Shown here one piece after another: positions 41,004 through 48,767 of a stretch of 64,000 bases of DNA (position 1 is the stretch's first letter; each line of letters starts with the position of its first letter). The stretch is from Profundicola sp964553105. Lineage in GTDB: Bacteria > Bacteroidota > Bacteroidia > Flavobacteriales > Weeksellaceae. The position numbers were made by a program, and so were the translations under genes. The notes below the pieces were generated by a model. The model ran no database searches, was not told where the DNA came from, and saw nothing but the letters and a program-made list of their open reading frames with translations. The DNA lies in NCBI GenBank assembly GCA_964553105.1, contig CAZKJO010000003.1:3980-67979 (forward strand). The letters are read 5' to 3'.

Positions 41004-42665
41004 ATGTTTACAACCCAAGATGTTTTTCATGAATTAAAGTTGAATGACGGGTCAGAGGCTCCTCAGCAATTCACTTTTCCTTTTAATTATACGCCACATC
41101 CTTGGGTGGAAAAAGCAGCGGATGAATTAAAAGCTTATTTGGAATCTCAAAAGGATTTTGAGTACAATTTCGGTTGGGACGAAAAGTCTGTTGGGAAGAT
41201 GTTTGGGGTGTTAATCGTAGAAGATGAAGCATCCAAATTGGGTTATTTAGCTGCCTTTTCTGGAAAAATTAACGAAGTAAATGAATTGGATGGGTTTGTG
41301 CCACCTGTTTATAATATACTAAATCCACAAGGTTTCTTCAAGATAGGCGAAAAAGAATTGGATGAAATAAATCAAAAAATAAATGATTTAATATTATCTG
41401 AGGAATATCTAAGGCTAAAAAAGGATTTAAACATTATTATAGAACTTCAGAAATCAAGTCTAAAAGAACTTAAAGCACGACATAAAACTTCCAAAAAATT
41501 AAGAGACCATAAGCGCTCCGAAATCTTGAAACTTGAAAACAAAGACCAACAACAAGAGCTATTAAATCAACTGATAGAAGAAAGTAAAAGAAATCATTTT
41601 GAGTTAAAAGATCAAAAAAGAATTTGGAATGAAAAGCTTAGTACAGCTCACGCTAAATTTGAAGAATTCAAAGAGAAGATTATTTCTTTAAAAAAACTTA
41701 GAAAAGAAAAATCAGCAGAATTACAGGCTAAAATTCATAAAGCCTATAATTTCTTAAATGCTAAAGGCGAAGTAAAGTCACTACTTCCCATTTTCGAACC
41801 TTTTAAGCGTCTTCCGCCTGCTGGAGCAGGAGAGTGTGCTGCACCTCGATTGCTGCAATATGCTTATCAGCATAAGTTGAAACCTGTCGTAATGGGTGAA
41901 TTTTGGTGGGGGAAAGCGCCACAAGCAGAAATTAGAAAGCACGGAGAGTTTTATCCTGCCTGTAAGGCTAAATGTGAGCCTATTCTGGGCTTTATGTTGC
42001 AAGGGCTTAGTGTAGAAGATAATCCTATATTAAACGAAGTCGAATATAATTTAGATGTGATATTCGAAGATGAGTATTTAATGTTAGTTAATAAACCAGC
42101 AGGGGTTTTATCGGTGCCAGGAAAAGAGATTAAAAATTGCTTATGGCAAAAAGTGGTGGATTATCTTGGCTCAAATTATTCACCCTTGTTAGTGCATAGA
42201 TTAGATATGGCAACCTCTGGAATTGTTTTGGTAGCTAAGAATATGGATGTCTACAAAATCCTACAAAAGCAATTTACAGAAAGAAGCGTAAATAAAACCT
42301 ATACAGCTATTTTAGACGGCGAATTGGATCAAGATAGAGGTAAGATTGATTTGCCATTGAGAGTAGATTTAGACAATCGCCCAATGCAATTGGTTTGTCA
42401 TGAGCATGGAAAACAAGCTATAACACATTATCAAGTCATCGATAAAAACAACTCTAAAACTCGAATTCTATTTTATCCCGTAACCGGTCGTACCCATCAA
42501 TTGAGAGTGCATGCGGCACATAATCGCGGTCTTGGAATTTCAATCATGGGAGATGATTTATATGGTAGAAGCAAAGACCGTCTATATCTGCATGCCACTG
42601 AATTAGAGTTTAATCATCCAGTATCTGGCGAAAGACTTAAGTTCACTAAAAAAGCGCCCTTCTAA
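41004..42665 (+). CDS. RluA-family RNA pseudouridine synthase with long N-terminal extension
   Basis: A 553-residue protein. The C-terminal RluA domain (about 345-553) has LMLVNKPAGVLSVPG, catalytic Asp401 in LLVHRLDMATSG, the RxTHQLRVH motif in GRTHQLRVH, and GDDLYG. The first 345 residues are unusual: a globular part (1-115), a long Lys/Glu coiled coil (about 115-255), then PAGAGECAAPRLLQYAY, EFWWGK and GEFYPACKAKCEPILG with two closely spaced cysteines. Homologues with this extension occur in other bacteria. The target base is unknown, and the extension may recognise RNA. It is alone between the SulP gene and the sigma factor. Confidence 0.88.
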   Translation: MFTTQDVFHELKLNDGSEAPQQFTFPFNYTPHPWVEKAADELKAYLESQKDFEYNFGWDEKSVGKMFGVLIVEDEASKLGYLAAFSGKINEVNELDGFVPPVYNILNPQGFFKIGEKELDEINQKINDLILSEEYLRLKKDLNIIIELQKSSLKELKARHKTSKKLRDHKRSEILKLENKDQQQELLNQLIEESKRNHFELKDQKRIWNEKLSTAHAKFEEFKEKIISLKKLRKEKSAELQAKIHKAYNFLNAKGEVKSLLPIFEPFKRLPPAGAGECAAPRLLQYAYQHKLKPVVMGEFWWGKAPQAEIRKHGEFYPACKAKCEPILGFMLQGLSVEDNPILNEVEYNLDVIFEDEYLMLVNKPAGVLSVPGKEIKNCLWQKVVDYLGSNYSPLLVHRLDMATSGIVLVAKNMDVYKILQKQFTERSVNKTYTAILDGELDQDRGKIDLPLRVDLDNRPMQLVCHEHGKQAITHYQVIDKNNSKTRILFYPVTGRTHQLRVHAAHNRGLGISIMGDDLYGRSKDRLYLHATELEFNHPVSGERLKFTKKAPF

Positions 42666-42874
42666 AAACACTACATTCGCTAAATTTGAATCTAAAATTT
42701 GTGAATTTAATACTTGCTCAATTCTAATTTTGCACCAACAGAGAATAGTGTTAATTATTATTCACGAATTGTTAATTCTTTTTTAAAATAAAATTATATA
42801 TTATATTTACATTCTAATCATTAAAAACAAAGTGCCTATAGATTGATTTTTACGTTATTTTTTAAACATTACGT

Positions 42875-43462
42875 ATGAAATTCAGAAAAGACAGTGAGCT
42901 AGTTCGTTCTTATTTAGAAGGTGATGAATCAGCAATAGCTACACTTATAAATAGGCATAAACAGCGTATTTATAGCTTCGTATATTCCAAAGTTTATAAC
43001 CACGATGTTACTGAAGACATCTTTCAGGATACTTTTATTAAAGTAATTACCACAATTAAGGAAGGTAAGTATAACGAGGAAGGAAAATTCTTACCTTGGG
43101 TAATGAGAATTTCTTATAACTTAACAATAGATTACTTTAGAAGTCAGAAAAAACAAAAAACTGTTAGCGAAAATATTGGCGGTGATGAATATAGTCTTTT
43201 CGACTTTATCCATTATACGGAAGGTAATGCAGAGTTGGATTGGATTAAAAGTCAAATTCACGATGACGTTAGAAAGTTAATCGAATACTTGCCAGAGGAT
43301 CAACGACATGTTTTAGAATTAAGAATTTTCAAGGGTTTGAGTTTTAAAGAGATAGCAGAAGATACGGATGTAAGTATAAATACGGCATTGGGAAGAATGA
43401 GGTATGCACTTATCAACTTAAGAAAGCTAATCGAGGAGAATAATATTGTTTTAACCTATTGA
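42875..43462 (+). CDS. RNA polymerase sigma factor, ECF-like sigma-70
   Basis: A 195-residue sigma factor with region 2 (about 20-90: FSYVYSKVYNHDVTEDIFQDTFIKV, then LPWVMRISYNLTIDYFRSQ) and region 4 (about 130-190: EYLPEDQRHVLELRIFKGLSFKEIAEDTDVSINTALGRM, an HTH). It recruits RNA polymerase to a specific promoter set. No anti-sigma factor gene follows; instead a 46-residue protein is encoded downstream. The upstream 209 bases are very AT-rich, with a TATATTTA near 42802 but no exact TAnnTTTG box. Confidence 0.93.
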   Translation: MKFRKDSELVRSYLEGDESAIATLINRHKQRIYSFVYSKVYNHDVTEDIFQDTFIKVITTIKEGKYNEEGKFLPWVMRISYNLTIDYFRSQKKQKTVSENIGGDEYSLFDFIHYTEGNAELDWIKSQIHDDVRKLIEYLPEDQRHVLELRIFKGLSFKEIAEDTDVSINTALGRMRYALINLRKLIEENNIVLTY

Positions 43463-43513
43463 TATATACAATAATTATAGAGAGTTGTTCGTTATGTAGT
43501 TAAACATAACTAT

Positions 43514-43654
43514 ATGGCAAAAATTTATTCTTTATCTTCTTCTAGAAAGCTTACGCCTAAGAAGGAAACGATTGATTTCCTTTTGGCCTTTTCTAGAAGT
43601 CACATTTCACTTAAAACCAAGAAGCAGAAACGCTTTATGGTTTGCAATAACTAA
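43514..43654 (+). CDS. Small basic protein downstream of the sigma factor
   Basis: A 46-residue ORF starting MAKIYSLSSSRKLTPKK and continuing ETIDFLLAFSRSH, ending in a Lys-rich tail and VCNN. Its signs of being real are an ATG 51 bases after the sigma factor stop, position before a strong terminator, and a pattern (short, basic, a central xxIxFLLxxS motif) that I recall in tiny Bacteroidota proteins encoded near regulators. No known domain. Possibly co-transcribed with the sigma factor. The absence of an anti-sigma gene makes a regulatory role conceivable, but that is speculation. Confidence 0.55.
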   Translation: MAKIYSLSSSRKLTPKKETIDFLLAFSRSHISLKTKKQKRFMVCNN

Positions 43655-43678
43655 GTTTTTCAGGTTTCATATTCAAAA

Positions 43679-43712
43679 AAAATCGCCATTCTAAGCTTAG
43701 AATGGCGATTTT
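43679..43712. terminator. Bidirectional terminator, perfect 34-base palindrome
   Basis: AAAATCGCCATTCTAAG and its exact reverse complement sit back to back with A-rich and T-rich flanks, between the small ORF (+) and the BON-LysM gene (-). It can stop both. Confidence 0.88.
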
Positions 43713-43734
43713 AAATTTTCTACTCATTTAGATA

Positions 43735-44190
43735 TTATCCTTGAGGGATGTATAAAACTTGTCCTGGATAAATCTTGTTTGGGTCGCTCAACATTGGTTT
43801 GTTAGCTTCGAAGATCTTATTATAAGAATTAGCATCACCGTAAACTTCTTTAGCTATCTTAGATAAAGAGTCACCTGACTTTACAGTATACATTGTTTTT
43901 GAAATGTCTGGAATTTCAATTTTTAAAGCTTCTTTTAATGTTAAATTATCTTTTACAGAAGTTACACCTTCAACATTACCTACAGTAGCTAAAATTCTTT
44001 GCTTCTCATCAATGTTCTTAGCTTCTCCCGAAACAGTGACAGCCTCATCTTCAACAGATAATTTGACGCCAGAAAGATCGAAGTTGTACTTTGCTAAGTG
44101 ATCTTGAACTTTTTTAGATTTTTCTTCTGCAGATTCAGATCCTCCAAATAGTTTCTCACCTGCGTTTTTCATAAATGAAAATAATCCCAT
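43735..44190 (-). CDS. lysM: BON and LysM domain protein (Kbp/YgaU-like)
   Basis: A 151-residue protein without a signal peptide. A short N-terminal helix (MGLFSFMKNAGEKLFGG) leads into a BON domain (about 25-88) with VTVSGEAKNIDEKQRIL and NVEGVTSVKDNL. A LysM domain (about 97-151) has YTVKSGDSLSKIAKEVYGD and NKIYPGQVLYIP. This is the layout of Escherichia coli YgaU (Kbp), a cytoplasmic potassium-binding protein. Named lysM in many genomes. It is a single gene with its own terminator. Confidence 0.92.
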   Translation of the reverse strand: MGLFSFMKNAGEKLFGGSESAEEKSKKVQDHLAKYNFDLSGVKLSVEDEAVTVSGEAKNIDEKQRILATVGNVEGVTSVKDNLTLKEALKIEIPDISKTMYTVKSGDSLSKIAKEVYGDANSYNKIFEANKPMLSDPNKIYPGQVLYIPQG

Positions 44191-44299
44191 AATAATAGTT
44201 TTTTTATTTTTGTTAATATTAATGTTCTTGCGAACAAATAATTACATGAAAATATCGTGCCATTTAGTTAATTTTTTTTTTTAACTCATGGGAGTTATT

Positions 44300-44307
44300 T
44301 AAATTTG
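44300..44307 (+). promoter_or_regulatory. -7 box (TAAATTTG) before asparaginase
   Basis: Exact TAnnTTTG match ending nine bases before the ATG at 44317. It overlaps the alternative TTG start at 44305, which argues for the ATG. Confidence 0.45.
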
Positions 44308-44316
44308 GCCAAAGAA

Positions 44317-45348
44317 ATGAGGAAAAAAATATTATTAATTTACACGGGTGGTACCATTGGAATGACCAAGGATTACAATACAAATTCCTTGAGAGCTTTC
44401 GATTTTGATAATATTTCTGAAAATATTCCTGAATTATCTTTAATCGATGCCGAATTATCCGTTCAAAGCTTTGATGATCCTATCGACTCATCAGATATCA
44501 CGCCCAATGATTGGAAAAGAATTGCGAATGAAATTCATAAATTTTATAATGAATTCGATGGTTTTGTAGTACTACACGGAACCGATACTATGGCTTATAC
44601 CGGTACAGCTCTAAGCTTTATGCTAGAAGGATTGCAAAAACCTGTCATCTTCACAGGATCACAGCTGCCTATCGGAGATTTAAGAACCGATGCCAAAGAA
44701 AATTTGATTAGCTCAATACATTATGCTGCACTAGAAAGAAATGGTGAGCCGGTTGTGAAAGAAGTATGTATTTATTTTGAATATAAATTATACAGAGCCA
44801 ATCGCACGACAAAATTGAGTACACAACATTTTGATGCTTTCAAATCACCAAATTACCCAGAATTAGGGGAGTCAGGCCTACATATGATGGTCAATAGGCA
44901 GAACTTATATGCTTCTAATAACACTAAGCTCAATATAATTTCGGGCTTCTGCGAAGATGTGGGTTTACTAAAGATTTTTCCAGGAATGAGCGATGCATTC
45001 CTATTGCAGATTCTTAGTACACCAAATTTAAAGGCATTGATTATAGAAGCCTACGGAAGTGGTAATATTTTTGATAGACCTAAGTTCGCTGAAGCATTAA
45101 GGCAAAAAGCAGCTGAAGGTTTAATTATTATAATAGGTACACAATGTATAGGAGGATCTGTAGAACTTGGTTTATATTCGGCAAGTCAACTCTTTGTGGA
45201 TATAAATGCAGTGAGTGCAAAAGATATGACAACGGAATCTGCCGTAGTAAAAGCTATGTTTGTGCTTGGTAACCAGGAAATTTTTACGGATATTCGTAAA
45301 AGTTTGGTGAAAAATATTAGAGGAGAATGCACCTCAGATGAAATTTAA
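44317..45348 (+). CDS. ansA: Type I L-asparaginase
   Basis: A 343-residue enzyme hydrolysing L-asparagine to aspartate and ammonia. No signal peptide, so cytoplasmic. The first catalytic Thr is in IYTGGTIGM, and the second triad has HGTDTMAYTG. The block FTGSQLPIGDLRTDAKENL is typical of the type I family, whose members are often dimers regulated by Asn. I start at the ATG at 44317; the frame is open from a TTG 12 bases earlier, but that TTG is part of the -7 box. A single gene, upstream of tRNA-Ser. Confidence 0.93.
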   Translation: MRKKILLIYTGGTIGMTKDYNTNSLRAFDFDNISENIPELSLIDAELSVQSFDDPIDSSDITPNDWKRIANEIHKFYNEFDGFVVLHGTDTMAYTGTALSFMLEGLQKPVIFTGSQLPIGDLRTDAKENLISSIHYAALERNGEPVVKEVCIYFEYKLYRANRTTKLSTQHFDAFKSPNYPELGESGLHMMVNRQNLYASNNTKLNIISGFCEDVGLLKIFPGMSDAFLLQILSTPNLKALIIEAYGSGNIFDRPKFAEALRQKAAEGLIIIIGTQCIGGSVELGLYSASQLFVDINAVSAKDMTTESAVVKAMFVLGNQEIFTDIRKSLVKNIRGECTSDEI

Positions 45349-45420
45349 TTTTTCATAGTTAAAAAAAATATTTAATTTGGCTGAATCAAATGCCACTAAT
45401 TAAAAGATGAAAATATTAAA

Positions 45421-45507
45421 GGAGAGGTGGCCGAGCGGTTTAAGGCGCACGCCTGGAAAGCGTGTTTTCGCGAAAGCGGATCGAGGGTTCGAATCCCTTC
45501 CTCTCCG
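45421..45507 (+). tRNA. tRNA-Ser (anticodon GGA)
   Basis: An 87-base class II tRNA. Acceptor stem GGAGAGG (45421-45427) with CCTCTCC (45500-45506), discriminator G. Anticodon arm CACGC-CTGGAAA-GCGTG gives GGA, reading UCC/UCU. Long variable arm and GTTCGAATC T-loop are present. CCA is not encoded. Confidence 0.97.
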
Positions 45508-45564
45508 CTCAGAATTAAATAAATAGGTAATTAAAAACTTGAAATAAAAATTAAAATTAAGCAT

Positions 45565-46311
45565 ATGAAAAAACGATTTTCAATTTTGGCTTTAGCTAGC
45601 GTTGCGGTGATGAGTATCCAAGCAAATGCAGCTGTATTAATGACTCAGGCTGCTGACGCTCCTGCAGAAGGCGGTGAAGGAGGCATCTACGTATTAAAAG
45701 AATTTTTCGTTAGTGGAGGTCCGCTTTGGATGACATTACCTTTGGTTTGTTTAATTCTAGGTTTAGCTTTCGCGATAGAGCGTATATTATATCTAAACGC
45801 TGTTGATGTAAATACAGACAAATTTGTTGCTGATTTAGATAGCGCATTACAATCAGGTGGTGTTGAAGAGGCTAAAGATTTAGCTAGAAATACAAAAGGT
45901 CCGGTTGCTTCTATTGCTTACCAGGCTTTATTAAGAACAGCAGAAGGGCAAGATTTTGACAATGTTGAACGTTCAGTTGTTGGATACGGTGGTGTTGAAA
46001 TCGGTAAATTAGATAGAAACATCTCTTGGATTGCATTATTTATTGCGATTGCTCCAATGCTTGGTTTCATGGGTACGGTAGTAGGTATGATTATGGCATT
46101 CCAGGACATTGCAAAGTCAGGATCTGTACAAGCTCAAGATATGGCGGGTAATATTCAGGTAGCCTTATTAACTACATTAGCTGGTTTGGTTGTGGGTATT
46201 ATTCTACAAGTCTTCTATAACTATATTACTGCAAAAATCGATAGTATCGTAAACAAAATGGAAGATGCTTCCATTTCTATCGTAGATATGCTAGTAAAAT
46301 ATAGAAGATAA
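45565..46311 (+). CDS. exbB: ExbB/TolQ/MotA-family proton channel protein
   Basis: A 248-residue inner membrane protein of the TonB energising complex. It has an N-terminal signal-like helix (about 5-22), an Ala/Gly-rich stretch, and the three ExbB helices (about 53-73, 155-178, 192-218) with WIALFIAIAPMLGFMGTVVGMIMAF, the MotA/ExbB signature, and ALLTTLAGLVVGI. With the two ExbD proteins downstream it uses the proton gradient to power TonB-dependent outer membrane transport. First gene of a four-gene operon (spacing 19, 3 and 25 bases). Confidence 0.94.
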   Translation: MKKRFSILALASVAVMSIQANAAVLMTQAADAPAEGGEGGIYVLKEFFVSGGPLWMTLPLVCLILGLAFAIERILYLNAVDVNTDKFVADLDSALQSGGVEEAKDLARNTKGPVASIAYQALLRTAEGQDFDNVERSVVGYGGVEIGKLDRNISWIALFIAIAPMLGFMGTVVGMIMAFQDIAKSGSVQAQDMAGNIQVALLTTLAGLVVGIILQVFYNYITAKIDSIVNKMEDASISIVDMLVKYRR

Positions 46312-46330
46312 ACAAATAACAAATTTCAAT

Positions 46331-46777
46331 ATGAAAGGTATAGGAAAAATATTATTATACGTCTTTGCTGCATTGGCACTTATTGGCTTTGTTTGGGTGT
46401 TATTTTCGCCTAACGCTGCCGGTGCTGATATAGACAAGGCAAGCTGGATGGATAATCCGCTAACCACATACATGATTTGGGTTTCTATCATCGCGATCGT
46501 GGTTACGACGCTTATCTTCGCTTTCTATAAAGTGATAGATTTAGTGAAACATCCTTCGCATGTTAAAGAAGCTGTATACGTAGCTGGTGCCATTTTAATA
46601 GCAGCAGTAATCGGATTTATCTTCTCTGGTAGCGAGGAAGTATTCACTCCAAGAGAAACAGTTACAGGTATGCAATCTAAATTGATTGGTACAGGTATCA
46701 TAATGACAGGTGTATTATTAGTAACAGGTCTTGTATTCCTAGCATGGGATACGATTAAAGGATTGTTAAAAGGTTAA
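46331..46777 (+). CDS. Four-helix membrane protein of the ExbB/ExbD operon, unknown function
   Basis: A 148-residue protein with four predicted helices (about 5-25, 45-66, 80-98 and 119-140). The loops contain DIDKASWMDNPL and SGSEEVFTPRETVTGM. I recall similar proteins between exbB and exbD in other Bacteroidota, without an assigned function. It lies 19 bases after exbB and 3 bases before the first exbD, so it is co-expressed with them and may be part of, or regulate, the energising complex. Confidence 0.78.
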   Translation: MKGIGKILLYVFAALALIGFVWVLFSPNAAGADIDKASWMDNPLTTYMIWVSIIAIVVTTLIFAFYKVIDLVKHPSHVKEAVYVAGAILIAAVIGFIFSGSEEVFTPRETVTGMQSKLIGTGIIMTGVLLVTGLVFLAWDTIKGLLKG

Positions 46778-46780
46778 AAC

Positions 46781-47416
46781 ATGGCAAGAAAAGAATTACC
46801 CGAAGTAAACGCTAGTTCGTTAGCAGATATCGCATTCTTGCTATTAACGTTCTTCCTTATTGCTACCTCTATGGATAAGCAAGAAGGAGTACAGCGTCAA
46901 TTACCGGATTTGACAGTTGAAAAAGAACCGATTAAAATCGAACAACAAAACGCGATTGAATTTGTTGCAAATGCCTTCGGACAAATTCTTTATAAAGAAG
47001 ACCCTGATAAAATTCGCCAAATCAACATCAAGGAAATCAAGGAATTGGTTATGGAGCATGTTGATAATGGTGGGGGTGTAGATGCAGATGGGAATCCATG
47101 TACGTATTGTATGGGAGGACCCGATGGTAGTAAATCTGCTCTTTTATCAGATCATCCTAGCTCGGCAGTTATATCGGTTAAATTCGATAAAGGAACAAGT
47201 TGGGAAGATTATATGGCACTGCAAGGTGAGATAGAAGCTGCTTATAGTGAATTGAAGGCAAAATACGTTCAGAGAACTTATAATAGAGACTGGAGCTTAG
47301 TGGTAGCAGATCCATCTAAATCTGAAAATGATGGAGATAATGCAATTATCGCAGATGCTAATTCTAAATATCCCAAAATTATTGCTGAACCAAAACCAAC
47401 TGATGCAAATCAGTAG
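46781..47416 (+). CDS. exbD: ExbD/TolR-family protein, first copy
   Basis: A 211-residue protein with a single N-terminal helix and the proton-binding Asp in VNASSLADIAFLLLTFFLIATSM (about 9-31). A periplasmic domain follows that is longer than in typical ExbD (about 140 residues) because of an insertion around HVDNGGGVDADGNPCTYCMGG with two cysteines (C-x-x-C, about 107-110), and a C-terminal unstructured tail. It energises TonB together with ExbB. Followed by a second ExbD copy. Confidence 0.92.
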   Translation: MARKELPEVNASSLADIAFLLLTFFLIATSMDKQEGVQRQLPDLTVEKEPIKIEQQNAIEFVANAFGQILYKEDPDKIRQINIKEIKELVMEHVDNGGGVDADGNPCTYCMGGPDGSKSALLSDHPSSAVISVKFDKGTSWEDYMALQGEIEAAYSELKAKYVQRTYNRDWSLVVADPSKSENDGDNAIIADANSKYPKIIAEPKPTDANQ

Positions 47417-47441
47417 GATTAATCATTTAATTTAAAACAAA

Positions 47442-47927
47442 ATGAAACGTAAATTTCAACGAGAAGGTGGTGACGGAACTCCAACGATTTCAACAGCCGC
47501 TTTACCAGATATCGTTTTTATGCTATTATTCTTCTTCTTAATTGCTTCTGCAATTAAACCAAGTGAATATGATAAATACGTGAAATTAGAGCCAGCAAAA
47601 GCATCTGAATTAACGGATATTGTTAAAAAGGATATGATTGCCTATCTATATATCGGGATACCAAGAGATAAAAATAAGTATCCACAGGATTATATGTTGT
47701 TATTAAATGATAAACCTGCTCAAGTAAGTGATATTAGAGGATGGATCGGTGATGAAGCTGGTAAGAAAAGTGGTCAGGATTTAATGGATTATGGTTTAAC
47801 GACGCAAATGACAATTGACAAAACTGCAAAAGTAGGATTTGTTCAAGCGATCAAAGAACAGTTGAGTTATGCACAACAGTTCAACGTAAGTTATGCCGGT
47901 ATCGAGGGAGATCCAACCGTAGAATAA
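47442..47927 (+). CDS. exbD: ExbD/TolR-family protein, second copy
   Basis: A 161-residue protein with the N-terminal TISTAALPDIVFMLLFFFLIAS (about 12-33), which holds the conserved Asp, and a periplasmic domain including VGFVQAIKEQLSYAQQFNVSYAG. Two different ExbD proteins with one ExbB is a common Bacteroidota layout. It may give a heteromeric ring-centre dimer. The operon ends with a strong terminator 24 bases later. Confidence 0.93.
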   Translation: MKRKFQREGGDGTPTISTAALPDIVFMLLFFFLIASAIKPSEYDKYVKLEPAKASELTDIVKKDMIAYLYIGIPRDKNKYPQDYMLLLNDKPAQVSDIRGWIGDEAGKKSGQDLMDYGLTTQMTIDKTAKVGFVQAIKEQLSYAQQFNVSYAGIEGDPTVE

Positions 47928-47951
47928 ATTGATTATCATTCTTAAAATAAT

Positions 47952-47983
47952 AAAAACCACTTTTTCGGAAGTGGTTTTTTTTT
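47952..47983 (+). terminator. Terminator of the exbB-exbD operon
   Basis: A perfect 11-bp stem (47952-47962 with 47969-47979) with a 6-base loop and a run of T. Confidence 0.88.
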
Positions 47984-48068
47984 GCTAAAATTTATCGGAT
48001 TGCCTAAATATTTTATTTTTATTTTCTGTGTATAAACTTAATCTGATCAGGTTTCGAAAGCGTTTTTC

Positions 48069-48076
48069 TATATTTG
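48069..48076 (+). promoter_or_regulatory. -7 box (TATATTTG) of the M23 peptidase gene
   Basis: Exact TAnnTTTG match 10 bases before the ATG at 48087. Confidence 0.5.
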
Positions 48077-48086
48077 TAACTTATTA

Positions 48087-48667
48087 ATGGCTAAGAAAAA
48101 AAAGAATATAAAATCTAGGCTTATACATCATTATAGATGGATGCTAGTAGATGATAGTACGCGTGAAGCTAAGTTTTCTATGCGTATTACCATATTGAAC
48201 CTTCTTTTGGTTTTTGCTTTTCTAACAACTTTGCTTTTCGGATTAGCTTATGCGGTGCTTAAGTTTTCACCATTGAAAACCTATTTCATTGATGAAACAA
48301 TCACATTTGATCAAGTTAAGTCTGAAAAAGAAATCTTAAGGCTAAATGAAAAAATTATAGCGATTGAAGATACCTTAAGTCGAAATAATCTTTTCATACA
48401 ACATTTGCAAAAGGTTGTATCTGGTGATTTAAAAGCTGCCGAGGTAGATAGTTTAATGTCCAAAAGCACTCCCGTCTTATTAGATGATAAAAGCCTCAAA
48501 GCAAGTGCAGAAGATTCTTTGTTTAGAGCTCAAATTGCGCAAGAAGAGTTAGAGTCATTAAAAAATACCACAACCACTAATAATTTAGCCACCTTATATC
48601 CACCTGTTCGTGGTATCATTACAGGAAAATATAGCATCAGCGAAAATCATTTGGCTACAGATATTGC
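48087..48667 (+). CDS. M23-family (LytM-type) membrane peptidase, N-terminal part (3' end lost in gap)
   Basis: The 193 visible residues form a short cytoplasmic basic stretch (MAKKKKNIKSRLIHHYRW), a membrane helix (about 35-56), a coiled-coil periplasmic region (about 70-160) and the start of the M23 fold: PPVRGIITGKYSISENHLATDI. There the first zinc ligands of the H-x-x-x-D motif are present (His and Asp of HLATD). The rest, including the H-x-H motif, lies in the 100-N gap. It is likely a cell-wall endopeptidase or a divisome/morphogenesis activator. An unbroken ORF running on to 50237 is an artefact of the gap. Confidence 0.85.
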
Positions 48668-48767
48668 NNNNNNNNNNNNNNNNNNNNNNNNNNNNNNNNN
48701 NNNNNNNNNNNNNNNNNNNNNNNNNNNNNNNNNNNNNNNNNNNNNNNNNNNNNNNNNNNNNNNNNNN
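48668..48767. other. Assembly gap of exactly 100 N
   Basis: A placeholder of unknown true length. It hides the end of the M23 peptidase gene and the start of the GH3 gene, an estimated several hundred bases. Confidence 0.98.

Noticed and set aside
42802..42809. TATATTTA as the promoter box of the sigma factor gene
   Set aside because: It lacks the final G of TAnnTTTG, and there is no -33 element at the right distance.
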